From BD2-11 sp965221785 (GTDB taxonomy: Bacteria; Gemmatimonadota; Gemmatimonadetes; Longimicrobiales; Gaopeijiaceae): a stretch of 64,000 nucleotides of DNA. The translations under genes were made by a program, and so were the position numbers. The DNA lies in NCBI GenBank assembly GCA_965221785.1, contig CBDCSR010000003.1:62001-126000 (forward strand), written 5' to 3'. The notes below the pieces were generated by a model. The model had not been told where the DNA came from. It worked only from the letters and a program-made list of their open reading frames with translations, and made no database searches. Shown one piece after another: positions 48,848 through 58,646 of this stretch; position 1 is the first letter of the stretch; each line of letters starts with the position of its first letter.

Positions 48848-49750
48848 GTGAGTCGAGAGCGACGCTTGCAGCAGATGGGAGGGGGGTGGAGGCGGGGAGC
48901 CGTTGGCATCGCGCTCGCCGTGGCGGGCATTTCGGCCGCTGCCGTCCTGGTCGACGAACCTTCCTCGCGGTCCGTCGGAACCGTGCCCCCGATGCTGGCC
49001 GGCCCTCCGGCCGACGCGACCACCGGGACGCCGGCGAGCCTCCCGCTCCCGGAGGAAGTGCAGCAGGGACGCCCCCTGCCCAGGCATGAGTTCTACTTCA
49101 CCCGCGGGGCGTACAGTGGGGGAGGCGGGGGCTTCCGGCGCTGGCGGCGGCAGTCCTGGGCGACGGACTATCCCAAGTCGGACCGCCAGTTCCTGATCGT
49201 GGCGGAGCGCCTCACCGGGTTGGACATGTTCATGGAGGAACATCCCCGGACTCTCACCGACGAGCACCTCAACCGCTTCCCGTTCCTCTACGTCCTGGAG
49301 GTCGGGGGCATGTCGATGACCCCGGAGGAAGCCACCGCCCTGCGCGAATTCCTTCTGCGGGGCGGCTTCCTGGTGGTGGACGACTTCTGGGGCACGTACG
49401 AGTGGGAGATCTTCGAGTACGAAATGCAGAAGGTCCTGCCCGAATACCCGATCGTCGACATTCCGCTCGAGCACGAGATCTTCCACACCTTCTACGACAT
49501 CGACGAGATCATCCAGGTACCGAACGTCAACAACGGCATGGGAGGATGGCGCACCCACGAGCGGGACGGCTACGAACCCTATGTGAAGGGCATTTTCGAC
49601 GAAGAGGGCCGGCTCATGGTGATCATCAACTGGAACACCGATCTGGGGGATGCCTGGGAGTGGGCGGAGAATCCGTACTATCCGCTCAAGTACTCGACCT
49701 ACGCGATCCAGATGGGCGTGAACTTCATCATCTACGCCATGAGCCACTGA
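48848..49750 (+). CDS. DUF4159 domain protein, first gene of the MoxR operon
   Basis: A 300-residue exported protein with a hydrophobic segment (GAVGIALAVAGISAAAVLV) and a DUF4159 domain. Conserved points are WATDYPKSDRQFL, LEVGGMSMTPEEATALREFLLRGGFLVVDDFWG and the terminal MGVNFIIYAMSH. The fold is related to ThuA/class I glutamine amidotransferase-like proteins; no catalytic triad is apparent. A paralogue of similar length is encoded at 55731 in the same operon (it also ends VNYIIYAMTH). The start is GTG 48848, uncertain; ATG 48776 is possible. It opens the operon that continues to the right edge. Confidence 0.8.
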   Translation: MSRERRLQQMGGGWRRGAVGIALAVAGISAAAVLVDEPSSRSVGTVPPMLAGPPADATTGTPASLPLPEEVQQGRPLPRHEFYFTRGAYSGGGGGFRRWRRQSWATDYPKSDRQFLIVAERLTGLDMFMEEHPRTLTDEHLNRFPFLYVLEVGGMSMTPEEATALREFLLRGGFLVVDDFWGTYEWEIFEYEMQKVLPEYPIVDIPLEHEIFHTFYDIDEIIQVPNVNNGMGGWRTHERDGYEPYVKGIFDEEGRLMVIINWNTDLGDAWEWAENPYYPLKYSTYAIQMGVNFIIYAMSH

Positions 49751-49763
49751 CGGGACCCCGGAC

Positions 49764-52049
49764 GTGCTGACCAGCCTCTTCGAGTTCCTCTTCAAGTACC
49801 GCCCGGTCGTCTTCCAGGAGGGTGACTTCTCCCTGGGGGTGGCGGGCGCGGTCGCGACCGGCGCCGTAGTGGCGGGCCTGATCGCCGTCTTCGCGCTTCT
49901 CACCTACCTGGGCGTGCGCGGCAAGACCCGGCCGCTGGATCGCCTGGTGCTCGGGGGGCTCCGCTTCGCGGGACTGTTGGTGCTCGCCTTCTGTCTGCTG
50001 CGCCCGGCCCTTGTGGTCTCGACGGTGGTGCCGCAGCAGAACTTCGTGGGCGTGCTGCTGGACGACTCGCGCAGCATGGAGATCCAGGACTTCGGCGGAC
50101 GTTCCCGCGGATCCTTCCTGCAGGAGACCTTCGGCACGCCGGATTCCCCGGTCCTCTCCGCCCTGTCCGACCGCTTCGCGGTGCGCTACTTCCGCTTCTC
50201 GTCGCGCACGGACCGCATCGAGGACTTCTCCGAGATGAGCTTCATGGGAAGCCGCACGCGCCTGGGACCGGCGCTCGAGCGCGCCCGCTCCGAACTGGCC
50301 TCGGTGCCGCTCTCGGGCCTGGTCCTGGTCACCGACGGAGCCGACAACTCGGGCGAGGAGCTCACCGAGGCGCTCATGCCGCTGCAGGCGCAGGGGATTC
50401 CGGTCTACACCGTAGGCGTGGGCGAAGAGAGCTTCCGGCGGGACATCCAGGTCAGCCGCGCCGACCCGCCCAGGACGGTGCTCACGGGTTCCTCGGTGGT
50501 GGTCGACGTGGTGGTCACCCACATGGGCTACGAGGGCGAGACCGTGTCCCTGATCGTCGAAGACGAGGGGCAGATCGTCAGCACCGAGGAGGTCGAGCTG
50601 CCGGATGAAGGGCAGCCGGTCACGGTGCCGGTTCGCTTCACCGCGTCCACGCCGGGCGCGCGCGCCTACACCTTCCGCATTCCCGTGGCCGTGGACGAAC
50701 AGGTCACGCAGAACAACAGCCAGACCGCGCTGGTGAGCGTCGAGGACCGGCGCGAGAAGATCCTCTACTTCGAGGGCGAGCCGCGCTACGAGGTGGGGTT
50801 CCTGGGGCGGGCGGTGGCGGATGACGACAATCTGCAGCTGGTGGTGCTGCAGCGTACCGCCGAGAACAAGTTCCTGCGCCTGAACGTAGACGACGGAGAA
50901 GAGCTGCAGGGCGGGTTCCCCGATACCCGGGCGGAGCTGTATGCCTATCGCAGCCTGATTCTGGGAACGGTGGAAGCCAGCTTCTTCACCGGCGACCAAC
51001 TGCAGATGATCGCCGACTTCGTCGACAAGCGGGGCGGCAGTCTGCTCGCGCTCGGCGGACGCAACTCCTTCGCCCGTGGCGGTTACGCGGGCACGCCGGT
51101 CGCGGACGTGCTGCCCGTGGTGTTCTCCGACGGGGACGCCCGTCCCGACGGCTATCACACCTTCATCAGGGTCGAGCCCACGCAGGCGGGGCTCGGTGTC
51201 CCCGCGCTCCAGCTGGCCGCCACCGAGGAGGAATCCGGGGCGCGCTGGCCGGAGCTGCCCCTGCTCCTGACCTACAATCCGCTGCACCGGATAAAGCCCG
51301 GGGCCACGACTCTGCTCCGGGGCATCGCGGACGACCTGCCGGAGGAGCATGTGGCGCTCGCGTTCCAGCGCTACGGCGCGGGCAAGAGCCTGAGCCTGGC
51401 CGTCCAGGACACCTGGATCTGGCAGATGCAGCTTCCGCTCGAGGACGACACCCACGAGACCTTCTGGCGGCAGATGCTGCGCTGGCTGGTGGACGGCGTG
51501 CCCGACCAGGTGACCGGCCAGGTGCCGCGTGACCGCGCGGAGCCCGGAGAGAGCGTGGCCCTCACGGCGATCGTGAACGACTCCAGCTATCTCGGCATGA
51601 GCAACAGCGTCGTGGAGGCCACCGTGACCACTCCCCTGGGCGAGGAGGTGGAGCTGGGGATGGACTGGGCGGTGGACAGCGACGCCGGTGAGTACGAGAC
51701 CGACTTCACGCCTTCGGACGAAGGGCTGCACACGCTGACCGTGCGAGCATACGACGGAGACGACCTGATCGGCGTGGACGAGGCGTACTTCCAGGTGGCG
51801 CCCCAGCGGAGCGAGTACTTCGACGCGGGCGCCCGCACGCCGCTGCTCGAGCGCATCGCCGACGAGACCGGTGGGATTTCCTACACGCCGGAGACGGTCG
51901 CGGCGCTCCCCGAGGACATTCGCGTGACCGGCGCGGGAGTCACCCTGGTGGAGGAGATGGACCTGTGGGACATGCCGATCCTGCTGCTTCTTCTGCTCGT
52001 GCTGATCCTGGGCGAGTGGGGCTATCGGCGGGTGAGGGGGCTGGTGTGA
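49764..52049 (+). CDS. vWA-domain membrane protein with glutamine amidotransferase-like region
   Basis: A 761-residue inner-membrane protein. Transmembrane helices at about 26-48 and 62-80 precede a periplasmic vWA domain whose MIDAS reads D100-D-S102-R-S104 (LLDDSRSM), with LVTDGADNSG later. Next is a region like bacterial GATase-like DUF4159/BatA relatives (YFEGEPRYEVGFLGRAVADD to FVDKRGGSLLALGGRNSFARGG), beta-sandwich domains, and a final helix near the C-terminus (DMPILLLLLLVLILGEWG). Such proteins pair with MoxR ATPases in metal or complex assembly. The GTG start lies 11 bases after the first gene, and the stop overlaps the next start as GTGA. Confidence 0.85.
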   Translation: MLTSLFEFLFKYRPVVFQEGDFSLGVAGAVATGAVVAGLIAVFALLTYLGVRGKTRPLDRLVLGGLRFAGLLVLAFCLLRPALVVSTVVPQQNFVGVLLDDSRSMEIQDFGGRSRGSFLQETFGTPDSPVLSALSDRFAVRYFRFSSRTDRIEDFSEMSFMGSRTRLGPALERARSELASVPLSGLVLVTDGADNSGEELTEALMPLQAQGIPVYTVGVGEESFRRDIQVSRADPPRTVLTGSSVVVDVVVTHMGYEGETVSLIVEDEGQIVSTEEVELPDEGQPVTVPVRFTASTPGARAYTFRIPVAVDEQVTQNNSQTALVSVEDRREKILYFEGEPRYEVGFLGRAVADDDNLQLVVLQRTAENKFLRLNVDDGEELQGGFPDTRAELYAYRSLILGTVEASFFTGDQLQMIADFVDKRGGSLLALGGRNSFARGGYAGTPVADVLPVVFSDGDARPDGYHTFIRVEPTQAGLGVPALQLAATEEESGARWPELPLLLTYNPLHRIKPGATTLLRGIADDLPEEHVALAFQRYGAGKSLSLAVQDTWIWQMQLPLEDDTHETFWRQMLRWLVDGVPDQVTGQVPRDRAEPGESVALTAIVNDSSYLGMSNSVVEATVTTPLGEEVELGMDWAVDSDAGEYETDFTPSDEGLHTLTVRAYDGDDLIGVDEAYFQVAPQRSEYFDAGARTPLLERIADETGGISYTPETVAALPEDIRVTGAGVTLVEEMDLWDMPILLLLLLVLILGEWGYRRVRGLV

Positions 52050-53077
52050 GGGGTTTTCTCCGTGGCGCGGGATGGCGGCGGGTCGCCGCCGCCACGGGGC
52101 TGGTCCTGGCGGCTTCGGCTCTCGACGTGAGCGCCCAGCAGACGCACCTCGTGGTGATCAGCGGGGCGAGCGGCGCCGCGGAGTTCCGCGAGCGGTTCCA
52201 CCAGTGGGGGCTCACGGTGGTGCGGTCGGCGGTGGACAAGCACGGGCTCGATCCGGCGGACGTGATCTGGCTGGCCGAGCGGCCCGAGATGGATCCGCTC
52301 ATCGACGGACCATCCCGGCGCGAGAACATCGAGGCCGCCCTCGGGGAGTTGAGCGAGCGGGCGGGCCCCGGCGATGCCGTGATGATCGTGCTGATCGGGC
52401 ACGGCACCTCCAGCGGGGGCGAATCCCGCTTCAACGTGCCCGGGAGGGATCTCAGCGCCACCGACTTCGCCTTTCTGGTGGAGCGGTTCGGGGCCCGAAA
52501 CGTCGTGTTCGTCAACACGGCCAGCGCGTCGGGCGCCTTCATATCGGAGATGTCCGGTCCGAACCGGACGGTGATCACGGCGACCCGCTCTCCCCGGGAG
52601 GGCAACGCCACCCGCTTCGCCGGGTTCTTCGCCGACGCCTTCGCGGGCGAGGTGGCTGATACCGACAAGGACGAGCGGGTGTCGGTGCTGGAGGCCTTCG
52701 CCTACGCCCGCAGGGAGGTCGAGCGCAGCTTCGAGGAAGAGGGCCTGCTCGCCACGGAGCACGCCCTGCTCGACGATAACGGGGACGGAGTGGGGAGCGG
52801 CTTCGAGGAAGAAGACGATCTGGACGGCGCGCTGGCGCGCACCGTGTTCCTCTCCCGGGGAGGGGGGCGGGTGACGGACGCCGAGATTGCGGCGGATCCC
52901 GAGCTGGCGGCGCTCTACCGGCAGCGACAGGAGCTCGAGGAACAGATCGCCGCGCTCACGGCGCTCAGGGACACCATGCAGGCAGAGCAGTACGAGGCGG
53001 AGCTGGAGGGGCTGCTGGTGGAACTGACGCTGACCACGCGGGCCATTCGGGAGAGGGAAGGGGGAGGAGGACGGTGA
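52046..53077 (+). CDS. Legumain/caspase-like (C13-type) protein lacking the catalytic Cys
   Basis: A 343-residue exported protein with a signal peptide (VAAATGLVLAASALDVSA). The core strands LVVISGASG and VMIVLIGHGTSSGGE give the catalytic His119 region of the C13/caspase fold. The expected Cys motif reads NTASASGAF, with Ser160 in place of Cys, so the enzyme is either inactive or uses another nucleophile. A helix-rich C-terminal region (about 240-343) with an acidic EF-hand-like loop (DDNGDGVGSGFEEEDD) and a coiled coil follows. Both ends overlap neighbours (GTGA at start and stop), so it is tightly coupled to the vWA and TPR genes. Confidence 0.7.
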   Translation: MRGFLRGAGWRRVAAATGLVLAASALDVSAQQTHLVVISGASGAAEFRERFHQWGLTVVRSAVDKHGLDPADVIWLAERPEMDPLIDGPSRRENIEAALGELSERAGPGDAVMIVLIGHGTSSGGESRFNVPGRDLSATDFAFLVERFGARNVVFVNTASASGAFISEMSGPNRTVITATRSPREGNATRFAGFFADAFAGEVADTDKDERVSVLEAFAYARREVERSFEEEGLLATEHALLDDNGDGVGSGFEEEDDLDGALARTVFLSRGGGRVTDAEIAADPELAALYRQRQELEEQIAALTALRDTMQAEQYEAELEGLLVELTLTTRAIREREGGGGR

Positions 53078-55737
53078 AGGCCGGCTTCCGGCCGCGGTCT
53101 CCGGCGCGCGCGGCGCTGTTGCTGGCGCTCGCGACCGCACTTTCCGTGGCGCCGCCGCTGGCCGCGCAGACCGAAGCGAACGCGCTCGCGGCGCTGGCGG
53201 GCGGGGAGTACGACGACGCGATCCGTCAACTGCGGCGCCTCGCACGTGACCGTGCCGCCACCGTGGCTGTCGACCGCGCGCTCGCGCGCGCCCTAGCCGC
53301 GGTGGGACGGTACGATGAGGCGGAGGAAGCAGCCCGTGACGGCCGCGACCGCCACGGGCCCGCGCTCGAGAACGTGCTCGGCGAAATGCTGGTCGAACGG
53401 GGGCGCTATCAGGAGGCGGCGGCCAGCTTCCGCTCGGCGATGGCGGGCGGAGCCGACGACGAGGTCACCGCCCGCGTGAATCTTGCGGAGCTACAGCTGC
53501 GAACCGGGCAGCGCGACGAAGCCATGCGCGCCTTCGACGGCTTCATCGACTTCTACAACCGGACCACCTCGCTGTCGTCAGCCGAGCTCACCGCGGTCGG
53601 CATCGCCGTGCGCCATCTCGGGGTGGAGGAATCGCAACTGCTGCAGGACGCGCTGCGGGCCTTCGACGAGGCCGTGGCCGCGGACCCGTCCAACCCGGAA
53701 CCGCATCTGCGTACGGGACAGCTCTTCCTCGATACCTACCGGAGTCCCGACGCGCGGGAATCATACCAACAGGTGCTCGCCCGCAATCCCCGCCATCCGC
53801 AGGCGATCCTGGGGATGGCGCTGGCGCACGAATTCGACGGCTCGCCCGAGGCCATGGGCACCGCGCGGAGCGCCCTCGAAATCAATCCCGACCTGGTCCC
53901 GGCCCGTACATTGCTGGCTCGCCTGCATCTGCGTCTGGAGGAGTACCCGGCGGCCGAGGAGGAGGCGCGTGCCGCGCTGGAGGTGAACCCGTCGTCGCTG
54001 GAGGCGCTCTCGGTGCTCGCGGCGACCTGGTTCCTGCGCGACCGCCACGAGGACTTCGAGGCCGTCCGCGAGCAGGTGCGTGCGCTGAACCCGCAGTACC
54101 CGGGCCTCCTCACCACCGTGGCCGACATGGCGGTGCAGACGCGCCGCTACGCGGACGCGGTCGCGCTCGCCGCCGAGGCTGTGGGAATCGATCCCTATTC
54201 CTGGAAGGCACGCGGCATCCTGGGCATCAATCAGCTGCGGGTGGGCGCGATCGAAGAGGGTCAGGCCGAACTCGAGCGGGCCTTCGAGGGCGATCCCTTC
54301 AACCCGTGGTACAAGAACACCCTCGATCTCCTCGACACCTTCGAGCGCTATCGCATCACCGAGACCGAGCACTTCATCATCGCCATCGACGGTCGGGAAG
54401 CGGAGCTGCTGGCCCCGTTCGTGGCCGAGCTGGCCGAGCGGACCTACCAGGCCCTGGCCGAGCGCTACCAGTACGACCCGCCCACCCCGATCCGGCTTGA
54501 ACTCTTCCCCAGTCACGCGGATTTCTCCGTGCGCACTGTCGGGCTCGCCGGCCTCGGGGCGCTGGGGGTGAGCTTCGGCTCGGTGGTGGCCATGGATTCC
54601 CCGTCCGCGCGCGACCGGGGCGAGTTCAACTGGGCGTCGACCCTCTGGCACGAGATCGCCCACGTCTTTCATCTCGCGCTCTCCAACCACCGTGTGCCGC
54701 GCTGGCTCGCGGAGGGATTCGCGGTCTACGAGCAGCGCCGCGGCGCGCCCTCCTGGGGGCACAATCTGAACCCGGGCTTTCTGATCGCCTACCACCAGGG
54801 CCGGGTCCTTCCGGTCAGCCAGCTCAACAACGGCTTCGTGCGCCCGAGCTATGGGGACCAGGTGGTGCACTCCTACTACCAGGCGTCACTGGTCTGCGAG
54901 TTGATCGCGCGCGATCACGGGCCCGAGGCGCTGGTGGCCATGCTCCGCGAGTACGCTGCGGGCGCCACCACCGAGGAGGTGTTCGAACGGGTGCTCGGCA
55001 CGGAGATCGAGCGCTTCGACCGGATCTTCACGGACTACTTCGAGGAACGCTTCGCCGGGGCGCTGGCGGCCACCGAGCCCCTGCCCGCGCTGGCCGAACG
55101 AGGCTCCCGCGCCCCGGACGAGGTGCGGCGGCTGGCGGCGGCCCATCCCGACAACTTCATGGCGCAGATGGCAATGGGCGCGCAGCTCTTCGATGAGGAC
55201 AGGCTCGACGAGGCCGAGGAGTACCTGGCGCGGGCCCGCGACCTGTTCCCGGAATACGCGGGACCCGGCAGCCCGGGCTGGCTGCTCGCGCGCATCCATA
55301 TGCAGCGGGGCGACAGCGCCGGCGCCCTGCGCCAGCTCGAGACCCTGACCGGGATCGACGAGTCCTTCCTGGAGGCGAATCTGGAGGAGTCGCAGCTCAG
55401 GGAAGCGGCCGGGGACGGGGCAGGCGCCATCGAAGCTCTGCAGCGGGCCGTGGACATCTATCCCTTCGACGAGGAGACGCACGGCCGGCTGGCCGAGCTG
55501 GCCGCCGGTCGGGCCCTTCATCCCGTCGCGGTGCGCGCGCGCGAAGCTCTGGTGGCGCTCGATCCCGTGGACATGGCAGGGGCGCTCTACCAGCTGGCAT
55601 TGGCGCAGTACCGGGCCGGCGACGTGGTCCGCGCCCGCCGCACGGTGCTGCGTGCGCTGGAGCGGGCGCCCAATTTCGAAGCCGCTCAGGACCTGCTCAT
55701 GACCCTGCGCGGCAGCCCGGAGCCACAACCATGGTGA
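53074..55737 (+). CDS. TPR-repeat protein with gluzincin-type metallopeptidase domain
   Basis: An 887-residue exported protein with a signal peptide (AALLLALATALSVAPPLAAQ). About ten tetratricopeptide repeats (for example GRYDEAEEAARDGRDRHG, QDALRAFDEAVAADPSNPEP) occupy residues 35-420. A metallopeptidase domain follows with the zinc motif HEIAH (526-530, LWHEIAHVFH) and the downstream Glu in EGFAVYEQ (about 547), as in M1/gluzincin peptidases. Further TPR-like repeats fill the C-terminal half. Such a protein could clip or hold cell-envelope peptides as a scaffold. The start GTG overlaps the previous stop, and the stop overlaps the next ATG by 7 bases. Confidence 0.85.
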   Translation: MKAGFRPRSPARAALLLALATALSVAPPLAAQTEANALAALAGGEYDDAIRQLRRLARDRAATVAVDRALARALAAVGRYDEAEEAARDGRDRHGPALENVLGEMLVERGRYQEAAASFRSAMAGGADDEVTARVNLAELQLRTGQRDEAMRAFDGFIDFYNRTTSLSSAELTAVGIAVRHLGVEESQLLQDALRAFDEAVAADPSNPEPHLRTGQLFLDTYRSPDARESYQQVLARNPRHPQAILGMALAHEFDGSPEAMGTARSALEINPDLVPARTLLARLHLRLEEYPAAEEEARAALEVNPSSLEALSVLAATWFLRDRHEDFEAVREQVRALNPQYPGLLTTVADMAVQTRRYADAVALAAEAVGIDPYSWKARGILGINQLRVGAIEEGQAELERAFEGDPFNPWYKNTLDLLDTFERYRITETEHFIIAIDGREAELLAPFVAELAERTYQALAERYQYDPPTPIRLELFPSHADFSVRTVGLAGLGALGVSFGSVVAMDSPSARDRGEFNWASTLWHEIAHVFHLALSNHRVPRWLAEGFAVYEQRRGAPSWGHNLNPGFLIAYHQGRVLPVSQLNNGFVRPSYGDQVVHSYYQASLVCELIARDHGPEALVAMLREYAAGATTEEVFERVLGTEIERFDRIFTDYFEERFAGALAATEPLPALAERGSRAPDEVRRLAAAHPDNFMAQMAMGAQLFDEDRLDEAEEYLARARDLFPEYAGPGSPGWLLARIHMQRGDSAGALRQLETLTGIDESFLEANLEESQLREAAGDGAGAIEALQRAVDIYPFDEETHGRLAELAAGRALHPVAVRAREALVALDPVDMAGALYQLALAQYRAGDVVRARRTVLRALERAPNFEAAQDLLMTLRGSPEPQPW

Positions 55738-56609
55738 CGCGGGCGATGGTCGGGGCGGCGGGGGTTGCAGGGACCGTCGCCGCGTGCCTGCTCACGGCCG
55801 GCGCAACCGGTTCGGACGCCGCGGCCAACGAGCCGACCCCGGAAGCCCGCCGGTCCGTCGCGGCCCCGGCACCACCCGGTTCGCCGGCGGCCCCCCTCCA
55901 GGAAGCGAACATTCCCTACGACGGCCGCTTCACCTTCGTGCGCATCCGCACCGATGTGTCCGGCGGCGGGCGGGGCATGCCTCGCAGCTTCCTGCCGGGT
56001 GGCCGCCGGGGCTGGGGCCAGCCGCCCTGGGCGCACGACTACCCGAGGGCCGAGCGCAACCTGGCCAGGATCCTGACCGCCACCACCTTCCTGAACACCT
56101 ACGAGGGCGGCAGCAACATCCTCACCTTCGACGACCCGGAGCTCCACAGCTATCCGCTGGCCTACGTCTCCGAACCGGGCTTCTGGGAGATGGACGAGGC
56201 CGAGAAGGAGGGACTCAGGAACTATCTCCTCAAGGGCGGCTTCGTGATCTTCGACGACTTCGGCGGCCCGCGCGACTGGGCCAACTTCGAGGCGCAGATG
56301 CGGCGGGTGCTTCCCGAAGGGATGTTCTACGACCTCTCCGACCTGGACCCCCTGCCGACGGTCTTCGACTCGTTCTTCGAGATCGCCGATCCCGAAGCGC
56401 TGGCACCTCCCTACAGAGGCGGCTGGCCGCAGTACCTTGGCATCTTCGAAGACAACGATCCTGCGAAGCGGCTGATGCTGGTCGCCAACTTCAACAACGA
56501 CCTGGGAGACTACTGGGAGTTCTCCGACACCGGATGGCTCCCCATCGATCTGACCAACGAAGCGTACAAGTTCGGTGTCAACTACATCATCTACGCGATG
56601 ACGCACTGA
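55731..56609 (+). CDS. Second DUF4159 domain protein of the MoxR operon
   Basis: A 292-residue exported protein with a signal (GAAGVAGTVAACLLTAGATG). It is a paralogue of the 48848 protein. The shared features are the FYFTRG/FTFVRIRTD region, WAHDYPRAERNL, FLLRGGFLVVDDFWG-like YLLKGGFVIFDDFGG, and a C-terminal GVNYIIYAMTH. The pair indicates gene duplication within the operon, with one copy on each side of the TPR/peptidase genes. The start ATG lies 7 bases inside the previous gene. DUF4159 proteins commonly accompany MoxR/BatA operons; their exact task is unknown. Confidence 0.85.
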   Translation: MVTRAMVGAAGVAGTVAACLLTAGATGSDAAANEPTPEARRSVAAPAPPGSPAAPLQEANIPYDGRFTFVRIRTDVSGGGRGMPRSFLPGGRRGWGQPPWAHDYPRAERNLARILTATTFLNTYEGGSNILTFDDPELHSYPLAYVSEPGFWEMDEAEKEGLRNYLLKGGFVIFDDFGGPRDWANFEAQMRRVLPEGMFYDLSDLDPLPTVFDSFFEIADPEALAPPYRGGWPQYLGIFEDNDPAKRLMLVANFNNDLGDYWEFSDTGWLPIDLTNEAYKFGVNYIIYAMTH

Positions 56610-56662
56610 CCTCCCCTCCATCCCATCCCTTCCCCCTCGGGGGGCCTCCCGGAGAAACCAGA

Positions 56663-57724
56663 GTGGCCTTCATCAACAGACCCGCATCGGGCGGCGCCGA
56701 CGCCCTTCCGTCCCTCGAAGACGCAGACGACGTCGCGCTGGCCGCGCGCATGACCGCCGGCCGCGACCAGATCCTCAGCGAACTGCGCAAGGTCATCATC
56801 GGCCAGGACGAAGTCATCGAGCAGGTCCTGCTCACCCTGTTCGTGGGCGGCAACAGCCTGATCGTGGGAGTGCCCGGGCTCGCGAAGACGCTGCTCGTGC
56901 ACACCATGGCCCAGGTGCTGGACCTGAACTTCGCGCGCATCCAGTTCACCCCGGATCTGATGCCCTCGGACATCACCGGAACCGACATCATCCAGGAGGA
57001 CGTCAAGACCGGAAAGCGCACCATGGTGTTCGCCCCGGGCCCGGTGTTCACCAACATCCTGCTGGCCGACGAGATCAACCGGACCCCTCCCAAGACCCAG
57101 TCGGCGCTGCTGGAGGCGATGCAGGAGCACCGCGTGACCATCCAGGGGCGCACCTACGACCTGGATCCGCCCTTCTTCGTCTTCGCCACCCAGAACCCCA
57201 TCGAGCTGGAGGGGACCTACCCGCTGCCGGAGGCCCAGCTCGACCGCTTCATGTTCCACATCATCATGGAACACCTGCCGGAAGACGATGAACTGGAGGT
57301 CGTGCGCGAGACGACATCGCTGCAGGACATCGAGTTCTCGCACGCCGTCACCGGCGAGGACCTGATCCGCTTCCAGCAGCTTGTGCGCAAGGTTCCCGTG
57401 TCGGAGGCGGTGCTGCGCTACGCGGTGCAGCTCGGACGGACCAGCCGCCCCAGCCCGAACGGCAACAGCCCGGAAGTGATCAGCAAGTGGGTCTCCTTCG
57501 GCGCCAGCGTGCGGGGCGCCCAGAACCTCATTCTGGCCGGGAAGGCGCGTGCGCTCACCCGCGGACGCTACCACGTCAGCTTCGACGACATCCGCGCCCT
57601 CTCGAAACCGGTGCTCCGGCACCGCGTGCTCACCAACTTCCACGCCGAATCGGAAGGGATCACCACCGACGAGATCATCGAGGAGCTGATCACCCAGGTC
57701 CCGACGCCCACCTCCGGGATGTAG
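56663..57724 (+). CDS. MoxR family AAA+ ATPase
   Basis: A 353-residue cytosolic ATPase. Walker A is GVPGLAKT (69-76), Walker B LADEINR (134-140), and sensor 1 is in FATQNP, with QDEV and EGTYPLPEAQLDRFMF blocks typical of the MoxR family. MoxR proteins act with vWA partners as metal-insertion or complex-assembly chaperones. The start GTG 56663 has GGAGA 9 bases upstream. It sits between the DUF4159 gene and the DUF58 gene, which begins 1 base after its stop, the classical MoxR-DUF58-vWA order. Confidence 0.95.
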   Translation: MAFINRPASGGADALPSLEDADDVALAARMTAGRDQILSELRKVIIGQDEVIEQVLLTLFVGGNSLIVGVPGLAKTLLVHTMAQVLDLNFARIQFTPDLMPSDITGTDIIQEDVKTGKRTMVFAPGPVFTNILLADEINRTPPKTQSALLEAMQEHRVTIQGRTYDLDPPFFVFATQNPIELEGTYPLPEAQLDRFMFHIIMEHLPEDDELEVVRETTSLQDIEFSHAVTGEDLIRFQQLVRKVPVSEAVLRYAVQLGRTSRPSPNGNSPEVISKWVSFGASVRGAQNLILAGKARALTRGRYHVSFDDIRALSKPVLRHRVLTNFHAESEGITTDEIIEELITQVPTPTSGM

Positions 57725-57725
57725 C

Positions 57726-58646
57726 ATGGCGCGCACCGCCGTCCGCCCGACCGGTCCGGGGACCGGGTTCATCGACCCGAAGGTCCTGGGGCGCATCCAC
57801 AACCTGGAGCTGCTGGCGCGCACGGTGGTGGACGGCTTCATCAGCGGCCTGCACCGGGCTCCCTTCCTGGGACTCTCGGTCGACTTCGCCGAGCACCGCC
57901 AGTACATGCCCGGGGACGACATCCGCAGGATCGACTGGCGCCTGTACGCGCGCAGCGACCGCTTCTACCTGAAGCACTACGAGGCGGACTCGAACGCCAA
58001 CTTCATGGTCGTTCTGGACATATCCCGCTCGATGACCTTCCGGCAGGACGGCATCTCCAAACTGGACTACGGGCGCTACCTGGCGGCGTGCCTGTCCTAC
58101 TTCTCGAGGCAGCAGCGGGACCGGGTGGGCCTCCTCACCATCGCCGGGGAGATCGTGGACTACATCCCGCCGGCGGCCGGCCACCTGGACCTCGTGCTGC
58201 ACGCCATCGACCGCATCGAAGCCGGAGGCCCCGGCACCCTGGCCGAGCCGCTCTTCGAGCTCACCGGCCGCATCGGGCGGCGGGGCATCATGGTGGTGAT
58301 CTCGGATTTCTACGAGGAGCCTCAGGCGGTGGTGGACGCGGTCAAGGATCTGCGCTACGCCGGCCACGACGTCATCGTCTTTCATCTTCTGGATCCCGCA
58401 GAGCTCGACTTTCCCTTCGAGAGGCCGGCAAGCTTCCAGGACCTGGAGTCCGAGGCGCGCCTGCCCGTGGTGCCGGGGCGGCTCCGGGAGGGGTATCGCG
58501 AACTCATCCGCGACCACACCGAGACGCTGTCGCGACGCTTCGTCGAGCACCGCATCGACTACGCGCTGTTCAACACGGGAACGCCCCTCGACTACGCGCT
58601 CTTCAGCTACCTCTCCGCACGCCAGAGGCTGACCCGGGTCCGATGA
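57726..58646 (+). CDS. DUF58 domain protein (MoxR partner)
   Basis: A 306-residue protein of the DUF58 family. The signature RQYMPGDDIRRIDWRLYAR (58-76) is followed by a vWA-like region with MIDAS-type DISRSM (98-103). DUF58 proteins, often membrane-associated, are thought to act with MoxR as substrate-recognition partners. It overlaps the next gene by ATGA. No signal peptide is present. The position and motif make the call firm, while the substrate is unknown. Confidence 0.93.
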   Translation: MARTAVRPTGPGTGFIDPKVLGRIHNLELLARTVVDGFISGLHRAPFLGLSVDFAEHRQYMPGDDIRRIDWRLYARSDRFYLKHYEADSNANFMVVLDISRSMTFRQDGISKLDYGRYLAACLSYFSRQQRDRVGLLTIAGEIVDYIPPAAGHLDLVLHAIDRIEAGGPGTLAEPLFELTGRIGRRGIMVVISDFYEEPQAVVDAVKDLRYAGHDVIVFHLLDPAELDFPFERPASFQDLESEARLPVVPGRLREGYRELIRDHTETLSRRFVEHRIDYALFNTGTPLDYALFSYLSARQRLTRVR

